DNA of 64,000 nucleotides from Vogesella margarita (GTDB taxonomy: Bacteria; Pseudomonadota; Gammaproteobacteria; Burkholderiales; Chromobacteriaceae). Made by a program: the position numbers and the translations under genes. Shown here in pieces: positions 1 to 10,678 of this stretch. The first letter of the stretch is position 1. Every line of letters begins with the position of its first letter. The notes under the pieces were generated by a model. It had not been told where the DNA came from. It did not search any database and saw nothing but the letters and a program-made list of their open reading frames with translations. The stretch is taken from positions 420,540 through 484,539 of the forward strand of contig NZ_JAQQLE010000002.1 in NCBI RefSeq assembly GCF_028548475.1. Direction: 5' to 3'.

Positions 1-434
1 CGCCGCTGGGCGCGGTGGCCGGCGGCCTGCTGGACAGCGCGGTGCTGACCGGGCTGAACGGCCAGCCGGCCAGCTTTACCCGCTACCAGGGCAAGACCAC
101 GGTGGTGAACTTCTGGGCTACCTGGTGCGCGCCGTGCCGCAAGGAGATGCCGCTGTTGTCGGCGCTGGCGCCAAGGTTGGCCGCACGGCAGGTGCGCTTC
201 GTCGGCATCGCGCTGGACCAGCCGGGCGAGGTGGCGGCCTACCTGAAGCAGCTGCCGGTCAGCTATCCGGTGCTGATGAGCGACGGCGAGGGCATCGCGC
301 TGATGCGCGCGCTGGGCAACCGCAGCGGCGGGCTGCCGTTTACCGTGGTGCTGGATGAGCAGGGCCGGCCGCTGGCGCGCATCGCCGGCCTGGTGAGCGA
401 GGCGGAACTGATGAAGGCGCTGCCGCTGCGCTGA
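1..434 (+). CDS. TlpA/ResA-like thiol-disulfide oxidoreductase, 5' end outside window
   Basis: The reading frame is open to the window edge, so the N-terminus (probably a signal or anchor segment) is missing; a GTG at position 15 is a possible but unlikely start. The visible part is a thioredoxin fold with the redox motif WATWCAPC about 30 residues in and a cis-proline segment (GLPFTVV) near the end. Such proteins act in the periplasm as reductants or oxidants of cysteine pairs, often in cytochrome c maturation; the exact partner cannot be told here. Codons in the stretch PRLAAR carry one copy of the abundant GTTGGCCGCA repeat (176-185). Family assignment is firm, role is not. Confidence 0.85.
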   Translation, partial: PLGAVAGGLLDSAVLTGLNGQPASFTRYQGKTTVVNFWATWCAPCRKEMPLLSALAPRLAARQVRFVGIALDQPGEVAAYLKQLPVSYPVLMSDGEGIALMRALGNRSGGLPFTVVLDEQGRPLARIAGLVSEAELMKALPLR

Positions 435-440
435 CGGCGT

Positions 441-453
441 TGCGGCCAACCTT
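441..453 (-). repeat. Single intergenic copy of the GTTGGCCGCA repeat
   Basis: TGCGGCCAACCTT lies six bases after the redoxin stop codon, in the gap before the convergent GGDEF/EAL gene. It is the exact complement of the core plus three flanking bases. Confidence 0.85.
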
Positions 454-529
454 GGGGCGGGAGACAGGGATGGCGCCGATGCGGCGGGGGCGCTGGGCCG
501 GATCATCGCTCGTTCAGATCATCGCTTGC

Positions 530-3500
530 TTAGATCATCACTTCGGCGGCGCTCTTCGCCGCCGCCGCCGCGGTAGCCGGCGCATCCAGCAGCAGGCGCA
601 CCTGCTGCTGCAATTCGTCGCGCAGCTGCTGCAGCTGGCTCACGGTGTGCTCGTCGGCGTCCTGCAGCTCGAACTGGCGCCAGGTCAGCACCCGCTCGTT
701 GAGGGTGTACAGCTGCTGGTGCAGCTGGCCGATGCGGCGGTACAGCGGGTGCTGGCCGAAGTAGGCGCTGCCGGCACCGTGATACCAGTTGTCGAAGTCG
801 CGGTAGCTGTTGCCGTGCTCCTGCGGCGGCAGCTCGCGCGCGCCTTGCTGCAGGCAGTCGATCAGGCGGTTGCTGGCCTGGCGGTGCGCCAGCTCCAGGT
901 TGAACAGCCGGGTGTCGTCGCCGGTCCAGCGCCGCTTGCTGGCCAGCTGCCACGCGGCAGCGCCCTGCCATTGCTGCGCCCAGCCCGGCAGCGCGTCCGC
1001 CGGCATCGGCCGCGCGATGCCGAAACCCTGCGCGTGGTCGCAGCCGATGTGCAGCAGCAGGCTGCCGTGCTCGATGCTCTCCACGCCCTCGGCCACCACC
1101 GAGCGGTTGAACGCCTCCGACAGCCCGATGATGCCCTGCACGATGGCGAGGTCGTCGCCGTCCTCGTGCATGTCGCGGATGAAGGACTGGTCGATCTTCA
1201 GCTTGCCGGCCGGCAGGCGTTTCAGGTATAGCAGCGAGGAGTAGCCGGTGCCGAAGTCGTCGAGCGAGAATTCCACCCCCAGCGCACGGCAGGTGGCCAT
1301 CAGCGCGCCGACGCGGGTGATGTCCTGCAGCGCGGTGCTTTCCAGCACCTCGATCTCCAGCATCCCGGCCGGCAGTGCCGGGTATTCCGCCAGCAGCGTT
1401 GCCAGCCGTTCGGCGAAGTTGTCCTGCTGCAGGTGGTGGGCGGAGATGTTGACGCTGACCGGCAGCGTCATGCCCTGCGCCTGCCAGGCCTGCATCTGCG
1501 CCAGCGCGCTGCGGATCACCCATTCGCCGAGCGCGATATCCAGCGCGCTGCCTTCGGCGTCGGCCAGGAAGTGGGCCGGGGTCAGCAGGCCCTGTTCCGG
1601 GTGCTGCCAGCGCATCAGCGCCTCGGCGCCGACCACGCTGCCGTCGCGCATATTGACCTTGGGCTGGTAGAACAGGCACAGCTCGCCCTGCTGCAGCGCC
1701 TGCGCCAGCCGCCCCAGCCCTTCCTGGCGGAAACGGCTCTGGCGGTCGTGCTCGGCGTCGAAGATCTGGTAGCCGTTGCGGCCTTTTTCCTTGGCCTGGT
1801 ACATCGCCTGGTCGGCGTGGCGCAGCAGGGTGTCCGGGTCCTGCTCGTCCTGCGGGTACAGCGTGACGCCGATGCTGGCCGAGATCTCGATGCGGATGTC
1901 GCCCAGCTGCACCGGCTGGGCAACGGTGTCCAGCACCCGCTGCAGGCTGTGGCGGCAGGTCTGCAGGTCGGGCAGGCCGGACAGCAGCAGCACGAACTCG
2001 TCGCCGCCGAGGCGCGCCAGGGTGTCGCTGCCCTGCAGCGTGTGCTGCAGCCGCTCGGCGACCTGTACCAGCAGGCGGTCGCCGACCTCGTGGCCGTGGC
2101 GGTCGTTGACCGCCTTGAAGCCGTCCAGATCCATGAAGCAGATCGCCAGCCAGTGGCCGCTGCGCTGCGCCTGGGCGATGGCCTCCCGCATGCGCTCGGC
2201 CAGCAGCACGCGGTTGGGCAGGTGGGTGAGCGGGTCGTGGTGCGCCATCTGCGCCAGGCGGCTTTCCTGCGCCTTCATCACCGTGATGTCGGCGAATACC
2301 GCGATGTAGTGGCGCACATTGCCGGACTGGTCGTGGATAACCGACACCGACAGCAGCAGCGGCGCCACCTCGCCATTCTTGCGCCGGTTCCAGATCTCGC
2401 CCTGCCAGTGGCCGCTGCTTTGCAGCTTGTCGCGCATCGCGAGGTAGAACGCCGGATCGTGGCGTGTCGACTGCAGCCTGCGCGGGGTATGGCCGATCAG
2501 CTCGTCGCGCTCGTAGCCGGTGATGCTGCAGCAGGCGCGGTTGACGTCCAGCAGCCGGCCGCGGGCATCGGCAATGATGATGCCGTCGAGGGAGTGCTTG
2601 AACACGCCGGCCAGCAGCCGCAGCCGTTCTTCGGCACGGCTCTGCTCGGTGATGTCGTTCCAGGCGCCGATGATGCCGGCGATGTCGCCGTGGTCGTCGT
2701 AGAACACGTCCTTGGACAGGATCACCTCGCGCCGCTGCTGGTGCCGGCTGACGATGCTGGCCTGGTAGTCGAGGTGCGGCTGGCCGGCCAGCAGCGCGCT
2801 GTCGTGCAGGCAGTGCACGGTGGCGATGTCGGCCGGCCACAGCTCGGCCGGGGTCTTGCCGAGGATGTCGCCCTGAGCGTAGCCGGTGGCGCGGGTGAAG
2901 GCGGGATTGCAGCCAAGGAAACGCCCCTGCGCGTCCTTGTAGAACATCGGGATCGGGATCGCCATCAGCAGCATGTCGGCAAAGCGCTGGCTCTTCGCCC
3001 AGTGCTCGTCGGCGGACTGCACCGCCGCCGCCATGCGGTTGAAGGCGGCGCCGAGGCGGCCGATCTCGTCGTGGCGGCTTTCCGGCGCCCGTGTCAGCAG
3101 ATGGCCTTGCCCCAGCGCCTCGGCGGCCTGCGCCAGGTATTGCAGGCGCCGGCTCAGCCACAGCGTGACCCAGATCATCCAGCCGGTGGCGAGGATGATG
3201 CCGGCGACGATCAGCGGTCCGGTGCGCTGCGCGAGGCCAGCCAGCAGGCGGCCGGTTTCGCTCTGGTGCAGGCCGGCCTGGATCTGGCCCTGGCTGATGT
3301 TGAAGCGCAGGTCGAGTATGTCGTCGGCGCTGTCCTGCAGCGAACGGTCCGCCTGCGGCTGCACGCCGTCGGCGAGGCCGGCGCGCGCCAGCTCCTTGCC
3401 GCTGGAGTCGCGGATGATCAGGTAGGCGATGTCGCCGCCGTGGGTCAGCTCGCCGGCGATCTCTTGCAGGGTGATGAAATCGCGCTCCAGCAGCGGCGCG

Positions 3501-3682
3501 ATCAGTGCCGCTTGCAGCTCGCTGTGCAGGCTGCGGCTGCGCAGCTCTGCCTGCTCCTGCGCCATGTCCTGCAGCACGCGCGCGCTTTGCCAGGCGATGC
3601 CGGCAAAGACCAGCAGCTGGATCAGCAGCAGCACCGGGATGATGGCCCATTTCAGCGAACGGGGACGCAGCGGCAGGCGCAT
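530..3682 (-). CDS. Membrane GGDEF/EAL cyclic-di-GMP enzyme with HAMP, two PAS domains and a CZB-like tail
   Basis: A 1050-residue inner-membrane signalling protein. Seen in order: membrane helix about 12-30, periplasmic sensor to about 154, second helix 155-177, HAMP about 178-225, PAS about 235-345 and 352-470, GGDEF about 475-645 with an intact GGDEF at 559-563, EAL about 660-895 with EALMRW near 687 and DDFGTGYSS at 808-816, then a tail around 930-990 with spaced His, Cys and W-Y-H residues resembling the chemoreceptor zinc-binding (CZB) domain. Both catalytic motifs look intact, so it could make and break c-di-GMP. Its ATG overlaps the stop of the upstream PhnD-like gene by one base (TAATG), implying translational coupling. 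The CZB call is tentative. Confidence 0.9.
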   Translation of the reverse strand: MRLPLRPRSLKWAIIPVLLLIQLLVFAGIAWQSARVLQDMAQEQAELRSRSLHSELQAALIAPLLERDFITLQEIAGELTHGGDIAYLIIRDSSGKELARAGLADGVQPQADRSLQDSADDILDLRFNISQGQIQAGLHQSETGRLLAGLAQRTGPLIVAGIILATGWMIWVTLWLSRRLQYLAQAAEALGQGHLLTRAPESRHDEIGRLGAAFNRMAAAVQSADEHWAKSQRFADMLLMAIPIPMFYKDAQGRFLGCNPAFTRATGYAQGDILGKTPAELWPADIATVHCLHDSALLAGQPHLDYQASIVSRHQQRREVILSKDVFYDDHGDIAGIIGAWNDITEQSRAEERLRLLAGVFKHSLDGIIIADARGRLLDVNRACCSITGYERDELIGHTPRRLQSTRHDPAFYLAMRDKLQSSGHWQGEIWNRRKNGEVAPLLLSVSVIHDQSGNVRHYIAVFADITVMKAQESRLAQMAHHDPLTHLPNRVLLAERMREAIAQAQRSGHWLAICFMDLDGFKAVNDRHGHEVGDRLLVQVAERLQHTLQGSDTLARLGGDEFVLLLSGLPDLQTCRHSLQRVLDTVAQPVQLGDIRIEISASIGVTLYPQDEQDPDTLLRHADQAMYQAKEKGRNGYQIFDAEHDRQSRFRQEGLGRLAQALQQGELCLFYQPKVNMRDGSVVGAEALMRWQHPEQGLLTPAHFLADAEGSALDIALGEWVIRSALAQMQAWQAQGMTLPVSVNISAHHLQQDNFAERLATLLAEYPALPAGMLEIEVLESTALQDITRVGALMATCRALGVEFSLDDFGTGYSSLLYLKRLPAGKLKIDQSFIRDMHEDGDDLAIVQGIIGLSEAFNRSVVAEGVESIEHGSLLLHIGCDHAQGFGIARPMPADALPGWAQQWQGAAAWQLASKRRWTGDDTRLFNLELAHRQASNRLIDCLQQGARELPPQEHGNSYRDFDNWYHGAGSAYFGQHPLYRRIGQLHQQLYTLNERVLTWRQFELQDADEHTVSQLQQLRDELQQQVRLLLDAPATAAAAAKSAAEVMI

Positions 3683-4500
3683 TATCGCAGCAGCCCTTTC
3701 AGGTCGCGGACGTAAGGATCCAGCGCGCGCATGTCCTGCGCACTGACCGGTCGCAGGCCGCCGTGGTTGAGGTCGCGGCTGAAGGCGCGACCCTGCAGCG
3801 TGTCATTGGCAAAGGTCTGCAGCTGTTGCTGCAAGCGCGCCAGTTGCACGCTGCCGAGGCGCTGGTGGCCGAGGTAGAGCTGCGGCGTGGTGTGCGGCAG
3901 CCGGGCCAGGATGCGGATCTTGCCGTCGATGTCGCCGCCGAACTGGTGCAGTGCTGTGACCGAAACGATGGCGGCGGCCGACTCGCCGCCCAGCAGTGCG
4001 GCCAGCGAATTGGCGTGGCTGCCGGTCGGGTGGATGGTGATGTCGCGGCCGGGGCGAAAACCAGCCTGCTGCAGGTAGCGCTGTGCCGCCAGGGTCAGGT
4101 TGGCGAGGCGGTCGCTGGTCGATACCGTCTGGCCGCGCAGCTGCGCCAGCTCGCGGATGCCGTCAAGGCGGGTGACCAGCAGCGGCTCCAGATCGGTCAA
4201 CGGTCGCGCCAGCGGCCGGTAGCCCTGTTCCAGCTGGGCCAGGCGGCCGAAATAGGGCGAGGTGGCGATGATGTCGTAGCGTCCCTGGCGCGTGCGCTCC
4301 AGGAAAGACTGGTAGTCGGCGGCGCTTTCCAGCGTCACCGCTTGTTGCAGGCTGCGTTCCAGCTCGGCACGCAGCGGTTCGTACAGCGTGGCCAGCTTGC
4401 GGGCCGACATATAGGGCACCACGCCCAGCACCAGCGCGGCGTGGGCGCTGGTCAGCAGGCACAGCCACAGCAGGGCGGTGGTCAGCAGGTTCTTGGCCAT
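3682..4500 (-). CDS. PhnD-like periplasmic substrate-binding protein
   Basis: A 272-residue protein starting MAKNLLTTAL with a clear signal peptide ending near AHA (about residue 21). The body matches the PhnD/SsuA/transferrin-type binding fold: VVPYMSARKLATLYEPL at the start of the mature chain and IIATSPYFGRLAQ further on. The ORF stays open 43 codons upstream, but the signal peptide fixes this ATG. No ABC permease or ATPase lies nearby; instead the gene overlaps a membrane GGDEF/EAL receptor by one base. I infer that it senses a ligand and passes the signal to the receptor's periplasmic domain rather than feeding a transporter. The ligand is unknown. Confidence 0.85.
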   Translation of the reverse strand: MAKNLLTTALLWLCLLTSAHAALVLGVVPYMSARKLATLYEPLRAELERSLQQAVTLESAADYQSFLERTRQGRYDIIATSPYFGRLAQLEQGYRPLARPLTDLEPLLVTRLDGIRELAQLRGQTVSTSDRLANLTLAAQRYLQQAGFRPGRDITIHPTGSHANSLAALLGGESAAAIVSVTALHQFGGDIDGKIRILARLPHTTPQLYLGHQRLGSVQLARLQQQLQTFANDTLQGRAFSRDLNHGGLRPVSAQDMRALDPYVRDLKGLLR

Positions 4501-4579
4501 TCGTCCAGTCTCGGTGGCATCGGGTTGGCGTGGCACGGCAGCATTAAGGACACGGGAACAAGTGATGACATTGGTATTT

Positions 4580-4591
4580 AATTGCGCAATT
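4580..4591. promoter_or_regulatory. 12-bp palindrome AATTGCGCAATT upstream of the phnD-like operon
   Basis: A perfect 12-base palindrome 80 to 91 bases upstream of the PhnD-like start codon, in a locally AT-rich promoter region. It could be a regulator site; no regulator is identified. Confidence 0.3.
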
Positions 4592-4711
4592 GCCCCTGTC
4601 ATGATGAAGCAAATACGCAGCGGGTGCAAAAAAGGGAACTGATCTAGCGCAAACGCGGTGCGGAATCTATCGAAATGTCGCGTTGCCGCAAAATACCGAA
4701 ATCATGATGTG

Positions 4712-4744
4712 TTGCGGCCAACCCTGGTGCAAGGTTGGCCGCAA
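4712..4744. terminator. Inverted pair of GTTGGCCGCA repeats forming a hairpin after fadH
   Basis: Two copies in inverted orientation (4713-4722 and 4734-4743) give a 12-bp perfect stem around a 9-base loop, just downstream of the fadH stop on the minus strand. No long T run follows, so termination is likely but not proven. Confidence 0.6.
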
Positions 4745-4785
4745 TGGGGGGAGGGCGGTGCCGGCTACGCGGCGCTGCCCGGTGC

Positions 4786-6876
<2,091 letters not shown>

Positions 6877-6903
6877 TTATGTGTCAGCCTTGCTGGCGAA
6901 GAT

Positions 6904-6921
6904 ACTTACTGATCAGTAAGT
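6904..6921. promoter_or_regulatory. 18-bp perfect palindrome, probable TetR-family operator
   Basis: ACTTACTGATCAGTAAGT is a perfect 18-base palindrome 97 bases upstream of the fadH start. Its TTACT-(4)-AGTAA form is typical of TetR-family operators. No TetR gene lies within the window. The rest of the 324-base gap (6808-7131) holds one GTTGGCCGCA repeat and nothing else I can name. Confidence 0.6.
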
Positions 6922-7131
6922 TGTCAAACCCGTCGGGCGGCGACGGGCCGGGACGGGGTGTGCCGCGGCACGGGCGCGGTGAGTGGCAGCGGCGGGGCTG
7001 CGCCTTTTGCTGGCGAAAACGGGGGCGGCTGGCGGATAATACGGCACTCGTAAAGACCGTACGATTTGCAGGGTTGTTGCTGTCGCCACAGCCGGCGCGG
7101 CGGTCGCCACATTCAGAAACATAGGTACAGC

Positions 7132-7476
7132 ATGACTAATTTGCCCCAATGCCCGCAGTGCGGCTCGGAATTCACCTACCAGGACGGCGCGATGTTCGTC
7201 TGCCCAGAGTGCGCGCATGAGTGGTCCGCCGATGCCGCGGCCACGGAAGAGGCCGAGCCGCAGCGCGTGGTACGCGATGCCAACGGCAATGTGCTGCAGG
7301 ACGGCGATTCGGTCACCGTGATCAAGGACCTGAAGGTCAAGGGCTCGTCCTTGGTGGTCAAGGTCGGCACCAAGGTGAAGAGCATCCGCCTGGTCGACGG
7401 CGATCACGACATCGACTGCAAGATCGACGGCATCGGCGCGATGCAGCTGAAGTCGGAATTCGTCAAGAAAGCCTGA
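7132..7476 (+). CDS. yjdM: PhnA/YjdM-family zinc-ribbon protein
   Basis: A 114-residue cytosolic protein with an N-terminal zinc ribbon: CPQCGSEF then CPECAHEW, two CxxC pairs. The remainder is the compact PhnA C-terminal domain ([17 protein letters not shown]). E. coli YjdM/PhnA is of similar size; despite the historical name, a phosphonate role is not established. The upstream frame is open for 22 codons, but the ATG at 7132 directly precedes the conserved NLPQCPQCG start. Single gene, no obvious operon. Confidence 0.9.
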   Translation: MTNLPQCPQCGSEFTYQDGAMFVCPECAHEWSADAAATEEAEPQRVVRDANGNVLQDGDSVTVIKDLKVKGSSLVVKVGTKVKSIRLVDGDHDIDCKIDGIGAMQLKSEFVKKA

Positions 7477-7528
7477 TCTGCCGCGCCGCAGACGCTGCGG
7501 CAGGGGCGGACACGAGAGAGGGGATGCG

Positions 7529-8098
7529 ATGTGCCAAGTAGCACAGAGGCCGGCGGCTGACTGCCACGGCAGCGCGGCGCGGCCGGTCGGCCGGCGCCAG
7601 TTCGTGAAACTGGCGGCCATGGGCGGCGCTGCGGCGCTGCTGGGCAGCTTTTTGCCGCGCACGGCGCACGCTGCCGGCGGCACCGAGGCATTGCTGCTGT
7701 CGTGCATGGACTACCGGCTGGTCGACGACACCGAGCGCTTCATGGCCGGCAAGGGCATGAAGGACAAGTACGATCACATCGTGCTGGCCGGCGCCTCGCT
7801 CGGCGCGGTGACCGACAAGTTCCCGGCGTGGAATACCGCATTCTGGGAGCACCTCGACGTCGCCATCAGCCTGCACCACATCCACAAGGTGATGCTGCTC
7901 GACCACCGCGACTGCGGCGCCTACAAGGTGGTGCTGGGCGAGGACTTCGGCCAGGCCCCGGACAAGGAAACCCGCGTCCACGCGGAGACGCTGATGTCGC
8001 TGCGCAAGGCGATCCTGCAAAAGCATCCGCAGTTGCAGGTGGAGAGCTATCTGATGGCGCTGGACGGCAGCGTGCAGCAGATCGTGCCCCGCGCCTGA
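7529..8098 (+). CDS. Tat-exported beta-carbonic-anhydrase-like protein
   Basis: A 189-residue protein with a twin-arginine signal (GRRQFVKLAAMGGAAALLG, about 22-40) ending near AHA. The mature part has the CxDxR motif (CMDYR, about 59-63) and a later HRDCGAY, the Cys/His zinc ligands and Asp-Arg dyad of beta-class carbonic anhydrases, but is shorter than typical enzymes. A Tat signal implies folded, metal-loaded export to the periplasm. A GAGAGAGGGG ribosome site precedes the ATG. Carbonic anhydrase activity is an inference from motifs; it could be a non-catalytic relative. Confidence 0.8.
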   Translation: MCQVAQRPAADCHGSAARPVGRRQFVKLAAMGGAAALLGSFLPRTAHAAGGTEALLLSCMDYRLVDDTERFMAGKGMKDKYDHIVLAGASLGAVTDKFPAWNTAFWEHLDVAISLHHIHKVMLLDHRDCGAYKVVLGEDFGQAPDKETRVHAETLMSLRKAILQKHPQLQVESYLMALDGSVQQIVPRA

Positions 8099-8151
8099 TC
8101 CCGCCTCACTCCGTCACCGCCGCCCGGCCCTGCCTCGCGGCGGTTTTTCTT

Positions 8152-8171
8152 TGCGGCCAACGTTGGCCGCA
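8152..8171. repeat. Perfect 20-bp palindrome of two abutted GTTGGCCGCA repeats
   Basis: TGCGGCCAACGTTGGCCGCA, two full cores back to back, between two convergent genes (carbonic-anhydrase-like and topA). The same 20-mer recurs at 13900-13919. Confidence 0.9.
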
Positions 8172-8198
8172 CGCGCGACGGGAAATAGACGGGCAATA

Positions 8199-8225
8199 AA
8201 AAACGCCGCTGGGCTCCAGCGGCGT
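8199..8225 (-). terminator. Rho-independent terminator of topA
   Basis: Stem ACGCCGCTGG / CCAGCGGCGT (8203-8225) followed on the minus strand by a run of six T. It sits 23 bases past the topA stop. Confidence 0.85.
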
Positions 8226-8247
8226 TGTCTTGCTGATCCGGCTGCGA

Positions 8248-10542
8248 TCAGGCTTCTTCCTTGCCTTCCGGCGGCGCGATCTGCTCGGCGTAGCCGCATT
8301 CCTTCTGCGGGCACACCTTCTCGGTGCCGCGGCGCTTGGTGGTCTTGATGGTCAGGATCGGCCAGTGGCACTGCGGGCACGGTTCCGCTACCGGCGGGTT
8401 CCAGGTCGCGTACTTGCACTTCGGATAGGTATTGCAGCTGTAGAACAGCTTGCCGTAGCGGCTCTTGCGCTCGATCAGGCTGCCGGTCTTGCACTCCGGG
8501 CACTGTACGCCAGTGTCGCGCGGCTTTTCCAGCGGCTCGATGTGCTTGCACTTCGGATAGTTGGCGCAGCCGATGAACTTGCCGTAGCGGCCCTTCTTGA
8601 TGTGCAGCTCGCCGCCGCATTCCGGGCAGGTGCGGTCTTCGATGATGGTCGGCGCCTCGGCCTCGGCGGCGGCCTGTTCCGCGGTTTCACCGACGTTGCG
8701 GGTGTAGTCGCAGTCCGGGTAGCCGGTACAGGCGATGAAGCGGCCGCGCTTGCCGAACTTGATCGACAGCGGCTTGCTGCATTTCGGACAGGCTTCGTCC
8801 AGGCTTTCGGTAGTGACCTCGGCGCGGCTGATGCCTTCCTTCTCCACGATCTGCTTGTGGAAGCCCTTCCAGAAGCTGTCCATCACCGGCACCCACTGGC
8901 GCGTGCCGCTGGCGATCTCGTCAAGCTGGTTTTCCAGCTTGGCGGTGAAGTTGTAGTCCACGTACTGGGCGAAGTGCTCGGTCAGGAACTTGTTGACGAT
9001 GTCGCCGGTGTCGGTCGGGTAGAAGCGCTTCTTGTCCAGGATCACGTACTCGCGATCCTTCAGCGTCGAGATGATGCTGGCGTAGGTGGACGGGCGGCCG
9101 ATGCCGAATTCTTCCAGCGATTTCACCAGCGAGGCCTCGGAGAAGCGCGGCGGTGGCTGGGTGAAGTGCTGCTCGCCGTACAGCTTGTCCACCGGCAGCG
9201 CGTCGCCTTCGGTCAGCAGCGGCAGCTTGGCGTTTTCCTCGTCCTCGGCGTCGTCCACGTCTTCCTCGTACACCGACAGGAAGCCGGCAAACACCAGTAC
9301 CTGGCCGCTGGCGCGGAAGATGCCCTCGCCGACGGTGATGTCCACGCTGGTGGTGTCGAACTTGGCCGGTGCCATCTGGCAGGCCAGCGTCCGTTTCCAG
9401 ATCATGTCGTAGAGCTTGAACTGGTCGGAGGTCAGGAACGGCTTCATCGCCTCCGGCGTGCGTAGGATGGAGGTTGGCCGCACCGCCTCGTGCGCCTCTT
9501 GCGCGTTCTTGGACTTGTTCTTGTAGGCGATCGGGTTCTTCGGCAGGTGTTCGGCGTCGAAGCGCTCGCCGATGTAGCCGCGGATCTCCTCGACCGCCTC
9601 ATTGGCCAGCGCCACCGAGTCGGTACGCATATAGGTGATCAGGCCGACGGTACCCTGGCCGATGTCCACGCCTTCGTACAGCTGCTGCGCGGTGCGCATC
9701 GCGCGGTCGGTGGTCATGCCCAGCTTGCGTACTGCTTCCTGCTGCAGCGTCGAGGTGGTGAACGGCGCGGCCGGGCTGCGCGATTTCTTTTTCTTCTCGA
9801 TGCTGCTGACTACCGCGTCGTGGCCCTGCAGGCGTGCCAGCACGGAAGCCTGTTCCGCTTCGTTCGGCAGCGCGAACTGGTCGAGCTTGTTGCCGGCCAG
9901 CGTGGTCAGCTTGGCGCTGAACTTGGTGCGGCCCTTGTGGCTGTCGAGGTGTACCGACCAGTATTCCTGTTCGACGAAGGCCTTGATCTCGTTCTCGCGC
10001 TCGCAGATCAGGCGCAGCGCCGGGCTTTGCACGCGGCCGGCGGATAGGCCGCGGCGGATCTTCTTCCACAGCAGCGGCGACAGGTTGAAGCCGACCAGGT
10101 AGTCCAGCGCGCGGCGCGCCTGCTGCGCGTCGACCAGGTCCTGCGCGATGGCGCGCGGGTTGGCGATGGCGTCCAGCACCGCGTTCTTGGTGATCTCGTG
10201 GAACACCACGCGCTGCGCGGTCTTGTCCTTGAGCAGTTTTTTCTTGTTGAGGATTTCGACCAGGTGCCAGGAAATGGCCTCGCCTTCGCGGTCCGGGTCA
10301 GTCGCCAGATAGACGTGGTCCACCTCGCCCACTGCCTTGACGATGGCATCAACGTGCTTGCTGTTGCGCGCCACCACCTGGTATTTCATCGCGAAGTCTT
10401 TTTCCGGATCGACGGCGCCGTTCTTCGGCACCAGGTCGCGGACGTGACCGTAGGAGGCGAGGACTTCGAAGTCCGGACCCAGGTATTTTTTCAGCGTTTT
10501 CGCCTTGGACGGCGATTCGACAATCAGCAGGTTTGAGGGCAT
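8248..10542 (-). CDS. topA: DNA topoisomerase I
   Basis: A 764-residue type IA topoisomerase that relaxes negative supercoils. The Toprim domain is at the N-terminus (LLIVESPSKAKT with Glu9; DPDREGE at 82-88), the active tyrosine is Y304 in LITYMRTDS, and the C-terminus has four zinc-ribbon modules, the first three ending in xYPxC and the last in a variant ECGY. The frame is open 20 codons further, but MPSNLLIVESPSKAKT is the family start. One GTTGGCCGCA copy lies inside the gene (9473-9482). Transcribed alone between smg and a convergent gene. Confidence 0.97.
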   Translation of the reverse strand: MPSNLLIVESPSKAKTLKKYLGPDFEVLASYGHVRDLVPKNGAVDPEKDFAMKYQVVARNSKHVDAIVKAVGEVDHVYLATDPDREGEAISWHLVEILNKKKLLKDKTAQRVVFHEITKNAVLDAIANPRAIAQDLVDAQQARRALDYLVGFNLSPLLWKKIRRGLSAGRVQSPALRLICERENEIKAFVEQEYWSVHLDSHKGRTKFSAKLTTLAGNKLDQFALPNEAEQASVLARLQGHDAVVSSIEKKKKSRSPAAPFTTSTLQQEAVRKLGMTTDRAMRTAQQLYEGVDIGQGTVGLITYMRTDSVALANEAVEEIRGYIGERFDAEHLPKNPIAYKNKSKNAQEAHEAVRPTSILRTPEAMKPFLTSDQFKLYDMIWKRTLACQMAPAKFDTTSVDITVGEGIFRASGQVLVFAGFLSVYEEDVDDAEDEENAKLPLLTEGDALPVDKLYGEQHFTQPPPRFSEASLVKSLEEFGIGRPSTYASIISTLKDREYVILDKKRFYPTDTGDIVNKFLTEHFAQYVDYNFTAKLENQLDEIASGTRQWVPVMDSFWKGFHKQIVEKEGISRAEVTTESLDEACPKCSKPLSIKFGKRGRFIACTGYPDCDYTRNVGETAEQAAAEAEAPTIIEDRTCPECGGELHIKKGRYGKFIGCANYPKCKHIEPLEKPRDTGVQCPECKTGSLIERKSRYGKLFYSCNTYPKCKYATWNPPVAEPCPQCHWPILTIKTTKRRGTEKVCPQKECGYAEQIAPPEGKEEA

Positions 10543-10600
10543 AACGGTCTGTTTTCGGTAGTGCGCCGGGGGGCACGACAATATTGTGTATTCATCAAAC

Positions 10601-10630
10601 AAAACAAGAGCGCAAGGTTTGCGCTCTTGA
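10601..10630 (-). terminator. Terminator downstream of smg
   Basis: Hairpin AAGAGCGCAA / TTTGCGCTCTT followed on the minus strand by TGTTTTGTTT. Confidence 0.75.
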
Positions 10631-10646
10631 TCGGGCGTTTTTCCGC

Positions 10647-10656
10647 TGCGGCCAAC
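10647..10656 (-). repeat. Single GTTGGCCGCA repeat between topA and smg
   Basis: Exact complement TGCGGCCAAC with a decayed second arm (GGTCCGCAG) about 10 bases on, suggesting an eroded inverted pair. Confidence 0.8.
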
Positions 10657-10678
10657 CTTTGAGGTCCGCAGCCGGGGC

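Noticed and set aside
519..3650. Very long alternative-frame ORF on the minus strand
   Set aside because: It is a shadow of the GGDEF/EAL gene: the product is Ala/Arg/Pro-rich without domains. The same applies to the long antisense frames at 1433-3715, 4735-6912, 13712-15751, 17480-19192, 43461-46292, 52220-54826, 56883-58739 and 60533-62530.
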